64,000 nt of DNA. Source: Erwinia sp. 198 (GTDB lineage: Bacteria > Pseudomonadota > Gammaproteobacteria > Enterobacterales > Enterobacteriaceae). The stretch is from the NCBI RefSeq assembly GCF_003937915.1, contig NZ_RHUM01000002.1:248001-312000 (forward strand), given 5' to 3'. Positions 1 to 7,961 of the stretch are shown here, piece by piece; positions within the stretch are counted from its first letter, which is position 1; each line of letters begins with the position of its first letter. The position numbers and the translations under genes are program-made. The notes beneath the pieces were generated by a model that worked only from the letters and a program-made list of their open reading frames with translations, searched no databases and was not told the origin of the DNA.

Positions 1-30
1 AGGGAGCTGAACAAAATAATAGCGAGGCAT

Positions 31-70
31 AAAAAAACCCGCTAACCCTGAAACAGAGGGATGCGGGTTT
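31..70. terminator. Putative intrinsic terminator, both directions
   Basis: An 8-bp stem (AAACCCGC at 35-42 with GCGGGTTT at 63-70) is flanked by an A-run on the left, so it ends in a U-run when read on the minus strand. It lies about 110 nt beyond the stop of the KGG-protein gene and could also end a plus-strand gene lying before the window. Confidence 0.55.
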
Positions 71-180
71 TAGCCGGTTACGAAACAGCCCTGCACTACT
101 TTCTTCGGCCTGCTTACAGCCGGATAAAGGTTTTAGCCGATTTAATCAACCGGGTGATACCTGTAGCTGTCCCGTGTTAC

Positions 181-345
181 TTAGCTGCGGTGACTGTTCT
201 GCCCACCTTTTTTACCGGCTTCGGAGGCCTTTTCGCGGTCATTTCTGAAATTACCGCTGCTGCTCTGGCCGCCTTTTTTACCTGCTTCTGAAGCTTTTTC
301 ACGATCCTCGGCGAAGTTGCCGGAGTTTCCACGATGCTGAGTCAT
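181..345 (-). CDS. KGG-repeat stress-induced protein (YciG/GsiB type)
   Basis: The gene encodes 54 residues and is very hydrophilic. Two near-identical blocks of the form GNF-x2-DREKASEAGKKGGQ-(N/S)S lie at about residues 9-29 and 31-50, the hallmark of the stress-induced KGG-motif family, which includes E. coli YciG and Bacillus GsiB. Members are small glycine/lysine-rich hydrophilins induced in stationary phase or by general stress; a biochemical function is not settled. The start is set by a GAGGAAG ribosome binding site 5-6 nt before ATG. A sigma-S-like -10 element lies about 40 nt upstream. In E. coli, yciG sits near ompW/trpA, so its location here differs. Confidence 0.85.
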   Translation of the reverse strand: MTQHRGNSGNFAEDREKASEAGKKGGQSSSGNFRNDREKASEAGKKGGQNSHRS

Positions 346-744
346 AATATCTTCCTCTTCGTGTATTCAATTTCTCACCGGATAATATAGCTCGGCTACT
401 ACTTTTTTACCGAAAGCCGGTGAACGTCGTGCATAAGTAACTATAGCAACCTCTCGTCAGGCTGCAAGTGAAAACCTTATTTGACGCCAGAACGCCCGTC
501 TACTTTTATATTTCACAGTTTCGCTAAAGACCTTTATGAAAAAAACAAATAAAATCAGCAAAATATATCACTGCGACGAATGTGATATAACTTTTCAGAA
601 TTATTTATAATATTTCCAAATAAAAACCAGTAAGAGCCTGCCTTTATTTCTGCCGTAAAATACACCTGCCACAATTGCAAGACGACAGAAGCGGTATCCA
701 TTCCTGTCTGATTACGGCTGGTCGCTGAACAGAGCGGTAAATAA
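346..744. other. Intergenic region, no gene seen
   Basis: This 400-nt stretch is AT-richer than its neighbours. It holds the promoter region of the KGG-protein gene at its left end and runs into a decayed gene at its right end. I see no open frame with a ribosome binding site, no RNA gene and no clear repeat. Confidence 0.5.
384..390 (-). promoter_or_regulatory. Candidate sigma-S -10 element for the KGG gene
   Basis: Read on the minus strand this is CTATATT, close to the sigma-S/sigma-70 -10 consensus CTATACT. It lies about 39 nt before the KGG-protein ATG. No strong -35 is visible, which is common for sigma-S promoters. This is inference from the motif and the gene family only. Confidence 0.35.
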
Positions 745-1032
745 TGCTCGCAGCCAGCGGTGTCACACGTCACGATGCGTGTGGTCGTGCCACCTCAGAA
801 TTTTGCTAAAGCCAGGGATGGGCATGGCTGGTCCGGCGAAGGCGAAACGCGGCTGGATGTGTATCATGCCTGGCTGCTGGAAGATTTGGCTGGCGGGCGC
901 GTATCCTGACCCAGGAAACCCGGGATGGGAACCCGGCTAAAGCGCTGGCGAAAAAACGCCAAACCCGATGATTAACGGCCATCAGGCACCGCTGGATGGC
1001 CTGGTCGCCGCCGCCCTCGCCCGGCAAGCCTG
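745..1032 (+). pseudogene. Decayed gene remnant, possible SRPBCC-domain protein C-terminus
   Basis: No intact frame exists, but three successive plus-strand frames join into one convincing protein tail. Frame A (about 745-903) reads through PPQNFAKARDGHGW and LDVYHAWLLEDLAGGR, then hits a stop. Frame B (about 902-966) gives ILTQETRDGNPAKALAKKR. Frame C (about 958-1032) gives PNPMINGHQAPLDGLVAAA and ends at TGA. Two small frameshifts near 900 and 960 and the lack of a 5' part show a broken, truncated gene. The tail resembles my recollection of SRPBCC/START-like proteins, but the family call is tentative. The minus-strand frame over the same bases (806-1027) is a shadow. Confidence 0.5.
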
Positions 1033-1078
1033 ACCAGGCGAACGTTCTGTAAACGCAGCCTGCCAGGGACGGCAGCCG

Positions 1079-2671
1079 TCAGGCGACGCCCAGGGCAGCT
1101 TTCACTTCGCTGGCGATTTTTTCAACCTGCGGCCCGTAAATGACCTGGATATCGTGGTCGCTGACGCGATTGATGCCGTTGGCGCCCGTGGTCATCAGTG
1201 TTTGATCGACGACCTCTTTCATCTCTTTCACCCGCACCCGCAGTCGGGTAAAGCAGCAATCGACGTCCTCTATATTGCCTTCGCCACCCAGCCCGCTAAT
1301 GATGACGCGAATACGCTGGTCGGCCGCGACCGTTTTGCTTTCCGGCTCCGTTTCTTCCGCTTCCCTGCCCGGCGTTTCTACCCGCATACGCAGGATAACA
1401 AAGCGAAAACCGTAGTAGTAAACCGGCACGTAGATGGCGCCAAGCGCCAGCGTCCACCACCATTGGGTTTTGCTGCCGCCAAGAATACCAAACACCACGA
1501 GATCGATAGCGCCGCCCTGAATGTTGCCGATCATCAGGTGCAGCATCGACATCAGCATAAAAGACAGGCCGCTAAGGAGCGCGTGCAGCAGATAAAGGAC
1601 AGGCGAAACAAAGATAAAGCAGAATTCCAGCGGCTCGGTGATGCCGGTCGTAAACGAAGTAAGCGCGCCCGCCAGCATCAGCGCTTTGACCCGCTGCTTG
1701 TGCTCCGGCCTCGCGCAGTGATAGATCGCCAGCGCGGCCGCCGGCAGGCCAAACATCATCACCGGGATTTTTCCCTGAGCCAGGAACTGCGTGGCGTTTC
1801 TGATAATGTCATCCGGCACCGAGCCGGGATGGGTCAGCGCGGTATTGAAGATATTCAGCGCGCCCACGATGGTCTGATTATCCACGGTAGCGACGCCGCC
1901 GATAGGCGTGAAGCGCACCGTTTCGTTAAGGATATGATGCAGGCCGGTAGGGATAAGCAGGCGTTCGCTGGTGCCATACAGGAAAGCCCCATACTGCCCG
2001 CTTTTGCCGATCAGCTCGCCGACCCAGGCGATACCGGCACCGATAGTGGGCCAGATTGCCGCCAGCAGTACGCCCACCAGCGGCAGCACCAGCACGGTCA
2101 CGATCGGCACAAAACGTCGTCCGCCGAAGAAGCTGATAGCGGTAGGCAGCTGCGTGGTATAGAAGCGGTTATGAATGGTCGCGGTCAGCAAACCGGCGAT
2201 AACGCCGCCCAATACGCTCATGTTATAGGTAAAGATACCCAGCATCGGGATGTACTCCGCCGAGGTCATCATGGCGGCCGTTTGCTCCATGCCTTTCGCC
2301 TGCAGCGCCTCCGGCGTGGTCGTAGCCGCCGTCAATCCCTGCGCGGCAAGCGTAGCGCTGACGCCGACATGCATGGCGATAAAGCCGATAACGGCAGCAA
2401 AGGCGGCGGTTGGCTTTTCCGCTTTCGCCAGGCCAATCGCGCTGGCAACGGCAAAAAAGAGCGGCAGATTGGCAAACAGCGCGCCCGCCACCTTGCGGAT
2501 AAAGCCAATAATCAGCTGCGGAACGTGCAGGCTGGCAAACGCATCGCCGGTTATCGCCGGGTTTTGCAGCGCGGCCGCCACGCCCAGAAAGATACCGGCG
2601 GCGGCGATAACGGAGATCGGCATCATCAGCGCTTTGCCGAAAGCATGAATTTTACTGGCAAATTCTTTCAC
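1079..2671 (-). CDS. PTS permease, fused EIIC-EIIB, glucose/maltose-type
   Basis: The 530-residue product is an inner-membrane sugar transporter of the phosphotransferase system. The N-terminal EIIC domain (about residues 1-410) has many hydrophobic segments and the family hallmarks IPTGLHH and GITEPLEF. The C-terminal EIIB domain (about 450-530) carries the phosphorylated cysteine in the motif CFTRLR, 58 residues from the end. There is no EIIA domain and none nearby, so it probably takes phosphate from the soluble glucose EIIA (Crr). The sugar cannot be read from the sequence. I chose the GTG at 2671, preceded by GAGG; an upstream ATG at 2740 would add 23 residues of poor family fit. It is divergent from the molybdopterin oxidoreductase. 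Confidence 0.82.
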   Translation of the reverse strand: MKEFASKIHAFGKALMMPISVIAAAGIFLGVAAALQNPAITGDAFASLHVPQLIIGFIRKVAGALFANLPLFFAVASAIGLAKAEKPTAAFAAVIGFIAMHVGVSATLAAQGLTAATTTPEALQAKGMEQTAAMMTSAEYIPMLGIFTYNMSVLGGVIAGLLTATIHNRFYTTQLPTAISFFGGRRFVPIVTVLVLPLVGVLLAAIWPTIGAGIAWVGELIGKSGQYGAFLYGTSERLLIPTGLHHILNETVRFTPIGGVATVDNQTIVGALNIFNTALTHPGSVPDDIIRNATQFLAQGKIPVMMFGLPAAALAIYHCARPEHKQRVKALMLAGALTSFTTGITEPLEFCFIFVSPVLYLLHALLSGLSFMLMSMLHLMIGNIQGGAIDLVVFGILGGSKTQWWWTLALGAIYVPVYYYGFRFVILRMRVETPGREAEETEPESKTVAADQRIRVIISGLGGEGNIEDVDCCFTRLRVRVKEMKEVVDQTLMTTGANGINRVSDHDIQVIYGPQVEKIASEVKAALGVA

Positions 2672-2826
2672 AGGCCCCTCGTCTTTCCGGCTGAAAGCCT
2701 GAGTATGATCCAGCGCAAGACCGGCCGCGGAGAAATGCATATGCTTCCGTATGATTCTTTGATATGTCTCACGCTTTAGCGATAAACCCCACCTATCGCA
2801 TGATTAAAGCAATCAATTAGACAATT

Positions 2827-2879
2827 TTGTTAAGAAGTCACAGACTGTGCCGATAAAAGAAGTAATAACTTCTTAACAA
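2827..2879. repeat. 12-bp perfect inverted repeat in divergent promoter region
   Basis: The left arm TTGTTAAGAAGT (2827-2838) and right arm ACTTCTTAACAA (2868-2879) are exact reverse complements separated by 29 nt. The right arm ends 31 nt before the ATG of the YdeP-like oxidoreductase. The arms lie about three helical turns apart (41 nt between starts), as expected of a pair of sites for a dimeric regulator. A hairpin with a large loop in the leader RNA is the alternative. Confidence 0.6.
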
Positions 2880-2910
2880 GACAAAAACATGTAACCACCT
2901 GCGAAGCACT

Positions 2911-5217
2911 ATGAAATTTAAAACTGCAATAAAACCCTACCAGGCGGCGGCGGGCGGCTGGGGATCACTGGAAGCGACAACCCGTTTCGTTTTTGACAGC
3001 AAACAAGTTCTGAAAAATATGCGCAACCTGATGCGCATGAACAAAGCCAAAGGCTTTGACTGTCCCGGCTGCGCCTGGGGCGACGATAACAAAAGCACCT
3101 TCAGCTTTTGCGAAAACGGCGCCAAGGCCGTGACCTGGGAAGCGACGCGCCGCTTTATCGACGCCAGCTTTTTCGCTCAGCACAGCGTGTCCGCCCTCTA
3201 TAAGCAGAGCGACTACTTCCTGGAATATCAGGGTCGCCTGACCGAGCCGCTACGCTACAATCGTGAAACCGACCATTACGAGCCCATCAGCTGGGACGAC
3301 GCGTTTGCCCTGATCGCCCGCCATATCAAGGCGATGGACAATCCTGACCAGATGGAGCTTTACACCTCTGGCCGCGCCAGCAACGAAGCCTCCTGGCTTT
3401 ATCAGCTGTTTGGCCGTATGAACGGCAGCAACAACTTCCCGGACTGCTCGAATATGTGCCACGAGGCCAGCGGCACCGGCCTGAAGCGCAGCATCGGCGT
3501 GGGCAAAGGCACCATTCGCCTGGATGATTTCGATCACGCGGACGCCATTTTTGTTTTCGGCCAGAACCCTGGTACCAACCACCCACGTATGCTGCACAGC
3601 CTGCGTCATGCCGCCGATCACGGTGCGAAAATCGTGACCTTCAACACGCTGCGCGAACGCGGCCTTGAGCGCTTTGCGGATCCGCAGAAACCGCTGGAAG
3701 TGGTAACCAGTAAAGCGGGCACCATCAGCTCTACCTATTATCAGCCCAACCTCGGCGGTGATATGGCAGCGGTGCGTGGCATGGTGAAAGCGCTGGCGGA
3801 AACGCATTATGCCCGGCTGGCGGCTGGCGAACCTGGCCTGTTTGATGAAGTCTTTATCAATGCCAAAACTGAAGGGATGGAAGCTTACCTGGCTGCCGTC
3901 GAGGCGACGACATGGTCGCATATCGTTCAGCAGTCCGGCCTGACCGAACAGCAGATCCGCGAAGCGGCCGCTATCTACCAGAGCGCCGAGCGCGTGATCT
4001 GTACCTGGGCGATGGGCATCACGCAGCACAAGCATTCTGTGGATACGGTGCGGGAGATCGTTAACCTGCAGCTGCTGTTTGGCCAGCTGGGCAAAAAAGG
4101 CGCAGGCCTTTGCCCGGTGCGCGGCCACAGCAACGTACAGGGCAACCGCACCATGGGCATTGACGAGAAGCCTTCTCAGGCCTTCCTCGACAGCCTGGGA
4201 AAACACTTTGGCTTTGAGCCACCGCGCGAAATCGGTCACAACACGGTTGAAGCGCTGGAAGCGATGCTGCGTGACGAAATCAAAGTGCTGATCGCGCTGG
4301 GCGGCAACCTGGCTGCCGCCGCGCCGGACAGCCCGCGCACCGAAGAGGCACTGCGTCGCTGCGGCCTGACCGTGCAGATCAGCACCAAGCTGAACCGCAG
4401 CCACCTGTGTCCTGGCGCCGTTGACGCGCTGATCCTGCCGACGCTGGGGCGTACCGAGCAGGATATCCAGGCGACCGGCCCGCAGTTTATCACCGTGGAA
4501 GACTCCTTCAGCATGGTTCACGCTTCGGAAGGCGTAGGCAAGCCTATTGCCGACACGCAGCGTTCCGAAACGGCCATCGTTGCCGGTATCGCGCACGCCG
4601 TGCTGGGTTCGGAAAAAGTAGACTGGCTGGGCCTGGCGGCCGATTACAATCTGATCCGCGACCATATCGCCGCGACCATTCCGGGCTTTACGGATTTCAA
4701 CGCTAAGTGCGATATCAAGGGCGGTTTCTATCTGGGTAATGCCGCGGCGGAGTTCCGTTTCAATACGCTGAACAATAAAGCACAGTTCAGCGCCGCCGGC
4801 CTGCCGGCGTCGCTGTTCCCGCAGCTGGATGTGGAAGTGCCGTTTACGCTGCAAACGCTACGTTCGCATGACCAGTACAACACCACGATTTACGGCCTTG
4901 ATGACCGCTACCGTGGCGTGTATGGCCAGCGCGAAGTGCTGTTTATCCATCCGGAAGATATGGCGCGCCTGGGCTTTGCGGCGGGCGACAAGGTGGATAT
5001 CGAAACGCTGTGGAACGACGGGATCGTGCGTAAAGTATCCGAGTTCAAGCTGGTGCCTTACAACATTCCAAAAGGCAACCTGGCGGCCTACTATCCGGAA
5101 ACCAACCCGCTGGTGCCGCTCTCCAGCTTTGGCGACGGCAGCGGTACGCCAACTTCTAAATCGGTGCCGGTGAAAATCACCCTCTCCGAAGAGAAACCAG
5201 GCCTGCGTATCGCCTGA
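2911..5217 (+). CDS. FdhF/YdeP-family molybdopterin oxidoreductase
   Basis: The 768-residue product belongs to the formate-dehydrogenase-alpha-like group typified by E. coli YdeP (759 aa), which is linked to acid resistance; the substrate is unknown. The N-terminal FDCPGCAW motif near residue 50 supplies cysteines typical of this subgroup. Residues about 180-480 hold molybdopterin-binding features, including PDCSNMCHE, GQNPGTNHPRM and the HSNVQGNRT region. The C-terminal molydopterin-dinucleotide-binding domain includes RSHDQYNTTIYG. No signal peptide is seen, so it should be cytoplasmic. It is a single gene between its own inverted-repeat promoter region and a strong terminator. The ribosome binding site is poor. 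Confidence 0.85.
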   Translation: MKFKTAIKPYQAAAGGWGSLEATTRFVFDSKQVLKNMRNLMRMNKAKGFDCPGCAWGDDNKSTFSFCENGAKAVTWEATRRFIDASFFAQHSVSALYKQSDYFLEYQGRLTEPLRYNRETDHYEPISWDDAFALIARHIKAMDNPDQMELYTSGRASNEASWLYQLFGRMNGSNNFPDCSNMCHEASGTGLKRSIGVGKGTIRLDDFDHADAIFVFGQNPGTNHPRMLHSLRHAADHGAKIVTFNTLRERGLERFADPQKPLEVVTSKAGTISSTYYQPNLGGDMAAVRGMVKALAETHYARLAAGEPGLFDEVFINAKTEGMEAYLAAVEATTWSHIVQQSGLTEQQIREAAAIYQSAERVICTWAMGITQHKHSVDTVREIVNLQLLFGQLGKKGAGLCPVRGHSNVQGNRTMGIDEKPSQAFLDSLGKHFGFEPPREIGHNTVEALEAMLRDEIKVLIALGGNLAAAAPDSPRTEEALRRCGLTVQISTKLNRSHLCPGAVDALILPTLGRTEQDIQATGPQFITVEDSFSMVHASEGVGKPIADTQRSETAIVAGIAHAVLGSEKVDWLGLAADYNLIRDHIAATIPGFTDFNAKCDIKGGFYLGNAAAEFRFNTLNNKAQFSAAGLPASLFPQLDVEVPFTLQTLRSHDQYNTTIYGLDDRYRGVYGQREVLFIHPEDMARLGFAAGDKVDIETLWNDGIVRKVSEFKLVPYNIPKGNLAAYYPETNPLVPLSSFGDGSGTPTSKSVPVKITLSEEKPGLRIA

Positions 5218-5237
5218 GCCGCAGTGCGCTAACACCA

Positions 5238-5261
5238 AGCCGGGATTTTCCCGGCTTTTTT
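5238..5261 (+). terminator. Intrinsic terminator after the YdeP-like gene
   Basis: A 7-bp GC-rich stem (AGCCGGG with CCCGGCT) with an ATTTT-rich loop is followed by six T. It lies 20 nt beyond the stop codon. Confidence 0.85.
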
Positions 5262-5370
5262 ACTTCCTACGGCTGGCGACAGGCATTGGCGATCGGGAAA
5301 TCCTTCCGCCCTTTTCGCTGCCGCCAGTCCGCCCCAAAAAAGCGCGACAATTCAGCGCACACCCTCGCAA

Positions 5371-5394
5371 AGCCCGCGATTTTCCGGGCTTTTT
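5371..5394 (+). terminator. Second terminator-like hairpin before rnb
   Basis: The stem AGCCCG with CGGGCT is followed by five T. Loop and flanks closely resemble the terminator at 5238-5261, as if the element had been duplicated. No gene lies between the two. Confidence 0.6.
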
Positions 5395-5461
5395 ACTTGC
5401 CGCGGGGCGGTTAATCGCGTAAAACTGTCTGCCGCTCTTAGGCCACGAAAACGTTGAGATT

Positions 5462-7396
5462 ATGTTCCAGGATAACCCGCTGCTCGCGCAGCTCAAAGAG
5501 AAACTCCACTCCCAGACGCCGCGTGTTGAAGGGGTGGTAAAAGGCACCGAAAAAGGCTTCGGCTTTCTGGAAGTTGATGCCCAGAAAAGCTATTTTATTC
5601 CGCCGCCGTTCATGAAAAAAGTGATGCACGGTGACCGCATTGTTGCCGTGCTGCAAACCGATAAGGATCGTGAAGTCGCCGATCCGGAAAAACTCGTTGA
5701 GCCTTTCCTGACGCGTTTTGTCGGCCGCGTGCAGAAGAAAGACGATCGTCTTTCTATCGTGCCCGATCATCCGCTGCTCAAAGACGCTATTCAGTGCCGC
5801 CCCGACCGCAACCTGAATCACGAGTTTCAGGCTGGCGACTGGGCCGTGGCCGAGATGAAGCGCCATCCGCTGAAAGGCGATCGCACTTTCTATGCCGAGC
5901 TGACCGCTTTTATCACCACCGCTGACGATCATCTGGCACCGTGGTGGGTGACGCTTTCCCGTCACAATCTGGAGCGCGAAGCGCCGGAAGCCGCGGCTGG
6001 CGAGATGCTCGACGAACAGCTTGAGCGCGAAGATCTGACCGCGCTGGATTTTGTTACCATCGACAGCGCCAGCACGGAAGATATGGACGATGCGCTGTAC
6101 GTAGAAGAATTACCGGAAGGGCAGCTGCGCCTGACTATTGCTATCGCCGATCCGACCGCTTACGTGGCGGCAAACAGCGAGCTGGATGCTATTGCCGCCG
6201 AGCGCGCGTTCACCAACTACCTGCCGGGCTTTAACATTCCGATGCTGCCGCGCCAGCTTTCCGATGACGTCTGCTCGCTGCGCCCCAACGAGCGTCGCCC
6301 GGTGCTTGCCTGCCGCGTAACGGTAGCGGCCGACGGCACGCTGGGCGAAGATATTCACTTCTTCGCGGCCTGGATTGAATCCAAAGCCAGGCTGGTATAC
6401 GACCAGGTCTCCGACTGGCTGGAAAACAGCGGCGACTGGCAGCCGGAAAGCGACGCGATCGCTAGCCAGATCCGCCTGCTGCACAAGCTGTGCCTTGCGC
6501 GCGGCGAGTGGCGTAAAACCCACGCGCTGGTGTTTAAAGATCGCCCTGACTTCCGCTTCCTGCTGGGCGAAAAAGGCGAAGTGCTGGATATCGTTGCCGA
6601 ACACCGCCGCATCGCCAACCGCATTGTGGAAGAAGCGATGATCACCGCCAACATCTGCGCCGCCACCGTGCTGCGCGAGAAGCTGGGCTTTGGTATCTAC
6701 AATATTCACCACGGTTTTGACCTGGTGAACGCCGAGCAGGCCGCCAGCGTGCTGGAAAACCACGGCGTGAAGGTCGATCCGCAGGCTATCGCCACGCTGG
6801 AGGGTTTCCGCGTGCTGCGTCGCGAACTGGACGCGCAGCCGACCCAGTTCCTGGACAGCCGCATTCGTCGTTTCCAGTCGTTCGCCGAAATCGGCACCGA
6901 GCCTGGCCCGCACTTCGGTCTGGGACTGGAAGCCTATGCAACCTGGACGTCACCTATTCGTAAGTACGGCGATATGATCAACCATCGCCTGCTGAAAGCG
7001 ATGATTAAAGGCGAAGCGGCTTCCCGACCGCAGGATGAGATCACCGTGAAGATGAGCGAGCGCCGCCGCCTGAACCGTATGGCAGAGCGTGACGTGGGCG
7101 ACTGGCTCTACTCTCGTTTCCTGCAGAAAGCGGCGGGCACCGACGAGCGCTTTGCGGCAGAGATAATCGACGTGTCTCGCGGCGGTATGCGCGTACGCCT
7201 GACCGCCAACGGCGCCGTGGCTTTTATCCCTGCGCCGTTTATTCACGCGGTACGTGATGAGATGGTATGCAGCCAGGAAAGCGGCACGGTGCAGATCAAA
7301 GGCGAAGTGGTTTATCGCGTGACCGATCTGATCGAAGTGACCATCGCAGAAGTGCGCATGGAAACCCGCAGCATCGTGGCTCGTCCGGCGGCCTGA
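5462..7396 (+). CDS. rnb: Exoribonuclease II (RNase II)
   Basis: The product degrades single-stranded RNA 3' to 5', hydrolytically and processively, and is a major cytoplasmic mRNA-decay enzyme. It has exactly the E. coli length of 644 residues. Two cold-shock domains occupy about residues 1-180 (starting near [17 protein letters not shown]), the RNB catalytic domain about 190-535, and an S1 domain the last 90 residues. The metal-binding aspartates are all present at D201, D207, D209 and D210 in [11 protein letters not shown]. It is a single gene with its own terminator. Confidence 0.97.
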   Translation: MFQDNPLLAQLKEKLHSQTPRVEGVVKGTEKGFGFLEVDAQKSYFIPPPFMKKVMHGDRIVAVLQTDKDREVADPEKLVEPFLTRFVGRVQKKDDRLSIVPDHPLLKDAIQCRPDRNLNHEFQAGDWAVAEMKRHPLKGDRTFYAELTAFITTADDHLAPWWVTLSRHNLEREAPEAAAGEMLDEQLEREDLTALDFVTIDSASTEDMDDALYVEELPEGQLRLTIAIADPTAYVAANSELDAIAAERAFTNYLPGFNIPMLPRQLSDDVCSLRPNERRPVLACRVTVAADGTLGEDIHFFAAWIESKARLVYDQVSDWLENSGDWQPESDAIASQIRLLHKLCLARGEWRKTHALVFKDRPDFRFLLGEKGEVLDIVAEHRRIANRIVEEAMITANICAATVLREKLGFGIYNIHHGFDLVNAEQAASVLENHGVKVDPQAIATLEGFRVLRRELDAQPTQFLDSRIRRFQSFAEIGTEPGPHFGLGLEAYATWTSPIRKYGDMINHRLLKAMIKGEAASRPQDEITVKMSERRRLNRMAERDVGDWLYSRFLQKAAGTDERFAAEIIDVSRGGMRVRLTANGAVAFIPAPFIHAVRDEMVCSQESGTVQIKGEVVYRVTDLIEVTIAEVRMETRSIVARPAA

Positions 7397-7403
7397 TGCT
7401 TTA

Positions 7404-7430
7404 ACAGGCGGGACGCCCTGTCCCGCCTGT
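7404..7430 (+). terminator. Intrinsic terminator of rnb
   Basis: A 10-bp stem (ACAGGCGGGA with TCCCGCCTGT) around a 7-nt loop starts 8 nt after the rnb stop and is followed by GCTGTTTTCC. Confidence 0.8.
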
Positions 7431-7449
7431 GCTGTTTTCCCGTCCGGTT

Positions 7450-7752
7450 TCAGTGTTTAATCTCTACCTGCGACCACCCACGATGATACATACAATCTTT
7501 CACCAGAATGTTACGGTTGCTTTGGTTGGCATCGGTGGTTGAGTAGCTGGTATCCGTTGTTTGATGCTTTTTATCTTTCGAGGTATAACGGGCGCTGACC
7601 ATATTATCCGGCGGCAAGGTTTTTAGGGCCTGGGCTTTACATGCCGTTTCCGCCACGTTTTCATCCTGAGCTGACGCCCCTTCCTTTACCCAGCGGTACT
7701 CCACACATCCCGTTAAGAATAATGCTAATATCACGGTTATGACGCTTTTCAT
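7450..7752 (-). CDS. Small putative lipoprotein of unknown function
   Basis: The product has 100 residues. It begins with a short signal peptide ending in the lipobox LTGC (cysteine 16), so it should be lipid-anchored, probably in the outer membrane. The mature part is hydrophilic, rich in serine, threonine and lysine, with two further cysteines (near C38 and C87) that could pair. A distant likeness to the YecR-type lipoproteins is possible but I cannot confirm it. It faces rnb tail to tail and stands alone. Confidence 0.7.
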   Translation of the reverse strand: MKSVITVILALFLTGCVEYRWVKEGASAQDENVAETACKAQALKTLPPDNMVSARYTSKDKKHQTTDTSYSTTDANQSNRNILVKDCMYHRGWSQVEIKH

Positions 7753-7961
7753 GCTTACTTAACTTACCCCTGTGTTTAATATTTTTTCTATAATAGAACC
7801 CAAAAAGTAAATAAACGGTATATCAGAAAGCGATGAGCAAACACCGTTCGCCATGCTAAAAAAACCTCCCGCCTCACACTTCTTATTCCCCCTGCTTTCG
7901 CTAACAAAATATCAACATTACTTTAGCGTTATCTCGCTGGGAGATAACAAGGAGTATTGTG

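Noticed and set aside
1154-2779. 541-codon plus-strand frame opposite the PTS permease
   Set aside because: It is an antisense shadow of a conserved gene: low-complexity, Arg/His/Gln-rich, no ribosome binding site and no family features.
3250-4854. 534-codon minus-strand frame inside the YdeP-like gene
   Set aside because: Shadow of a GC-rich coding sequence; composition is His/Arg/Gln-heavy and the plus-strand protein is clearly real.
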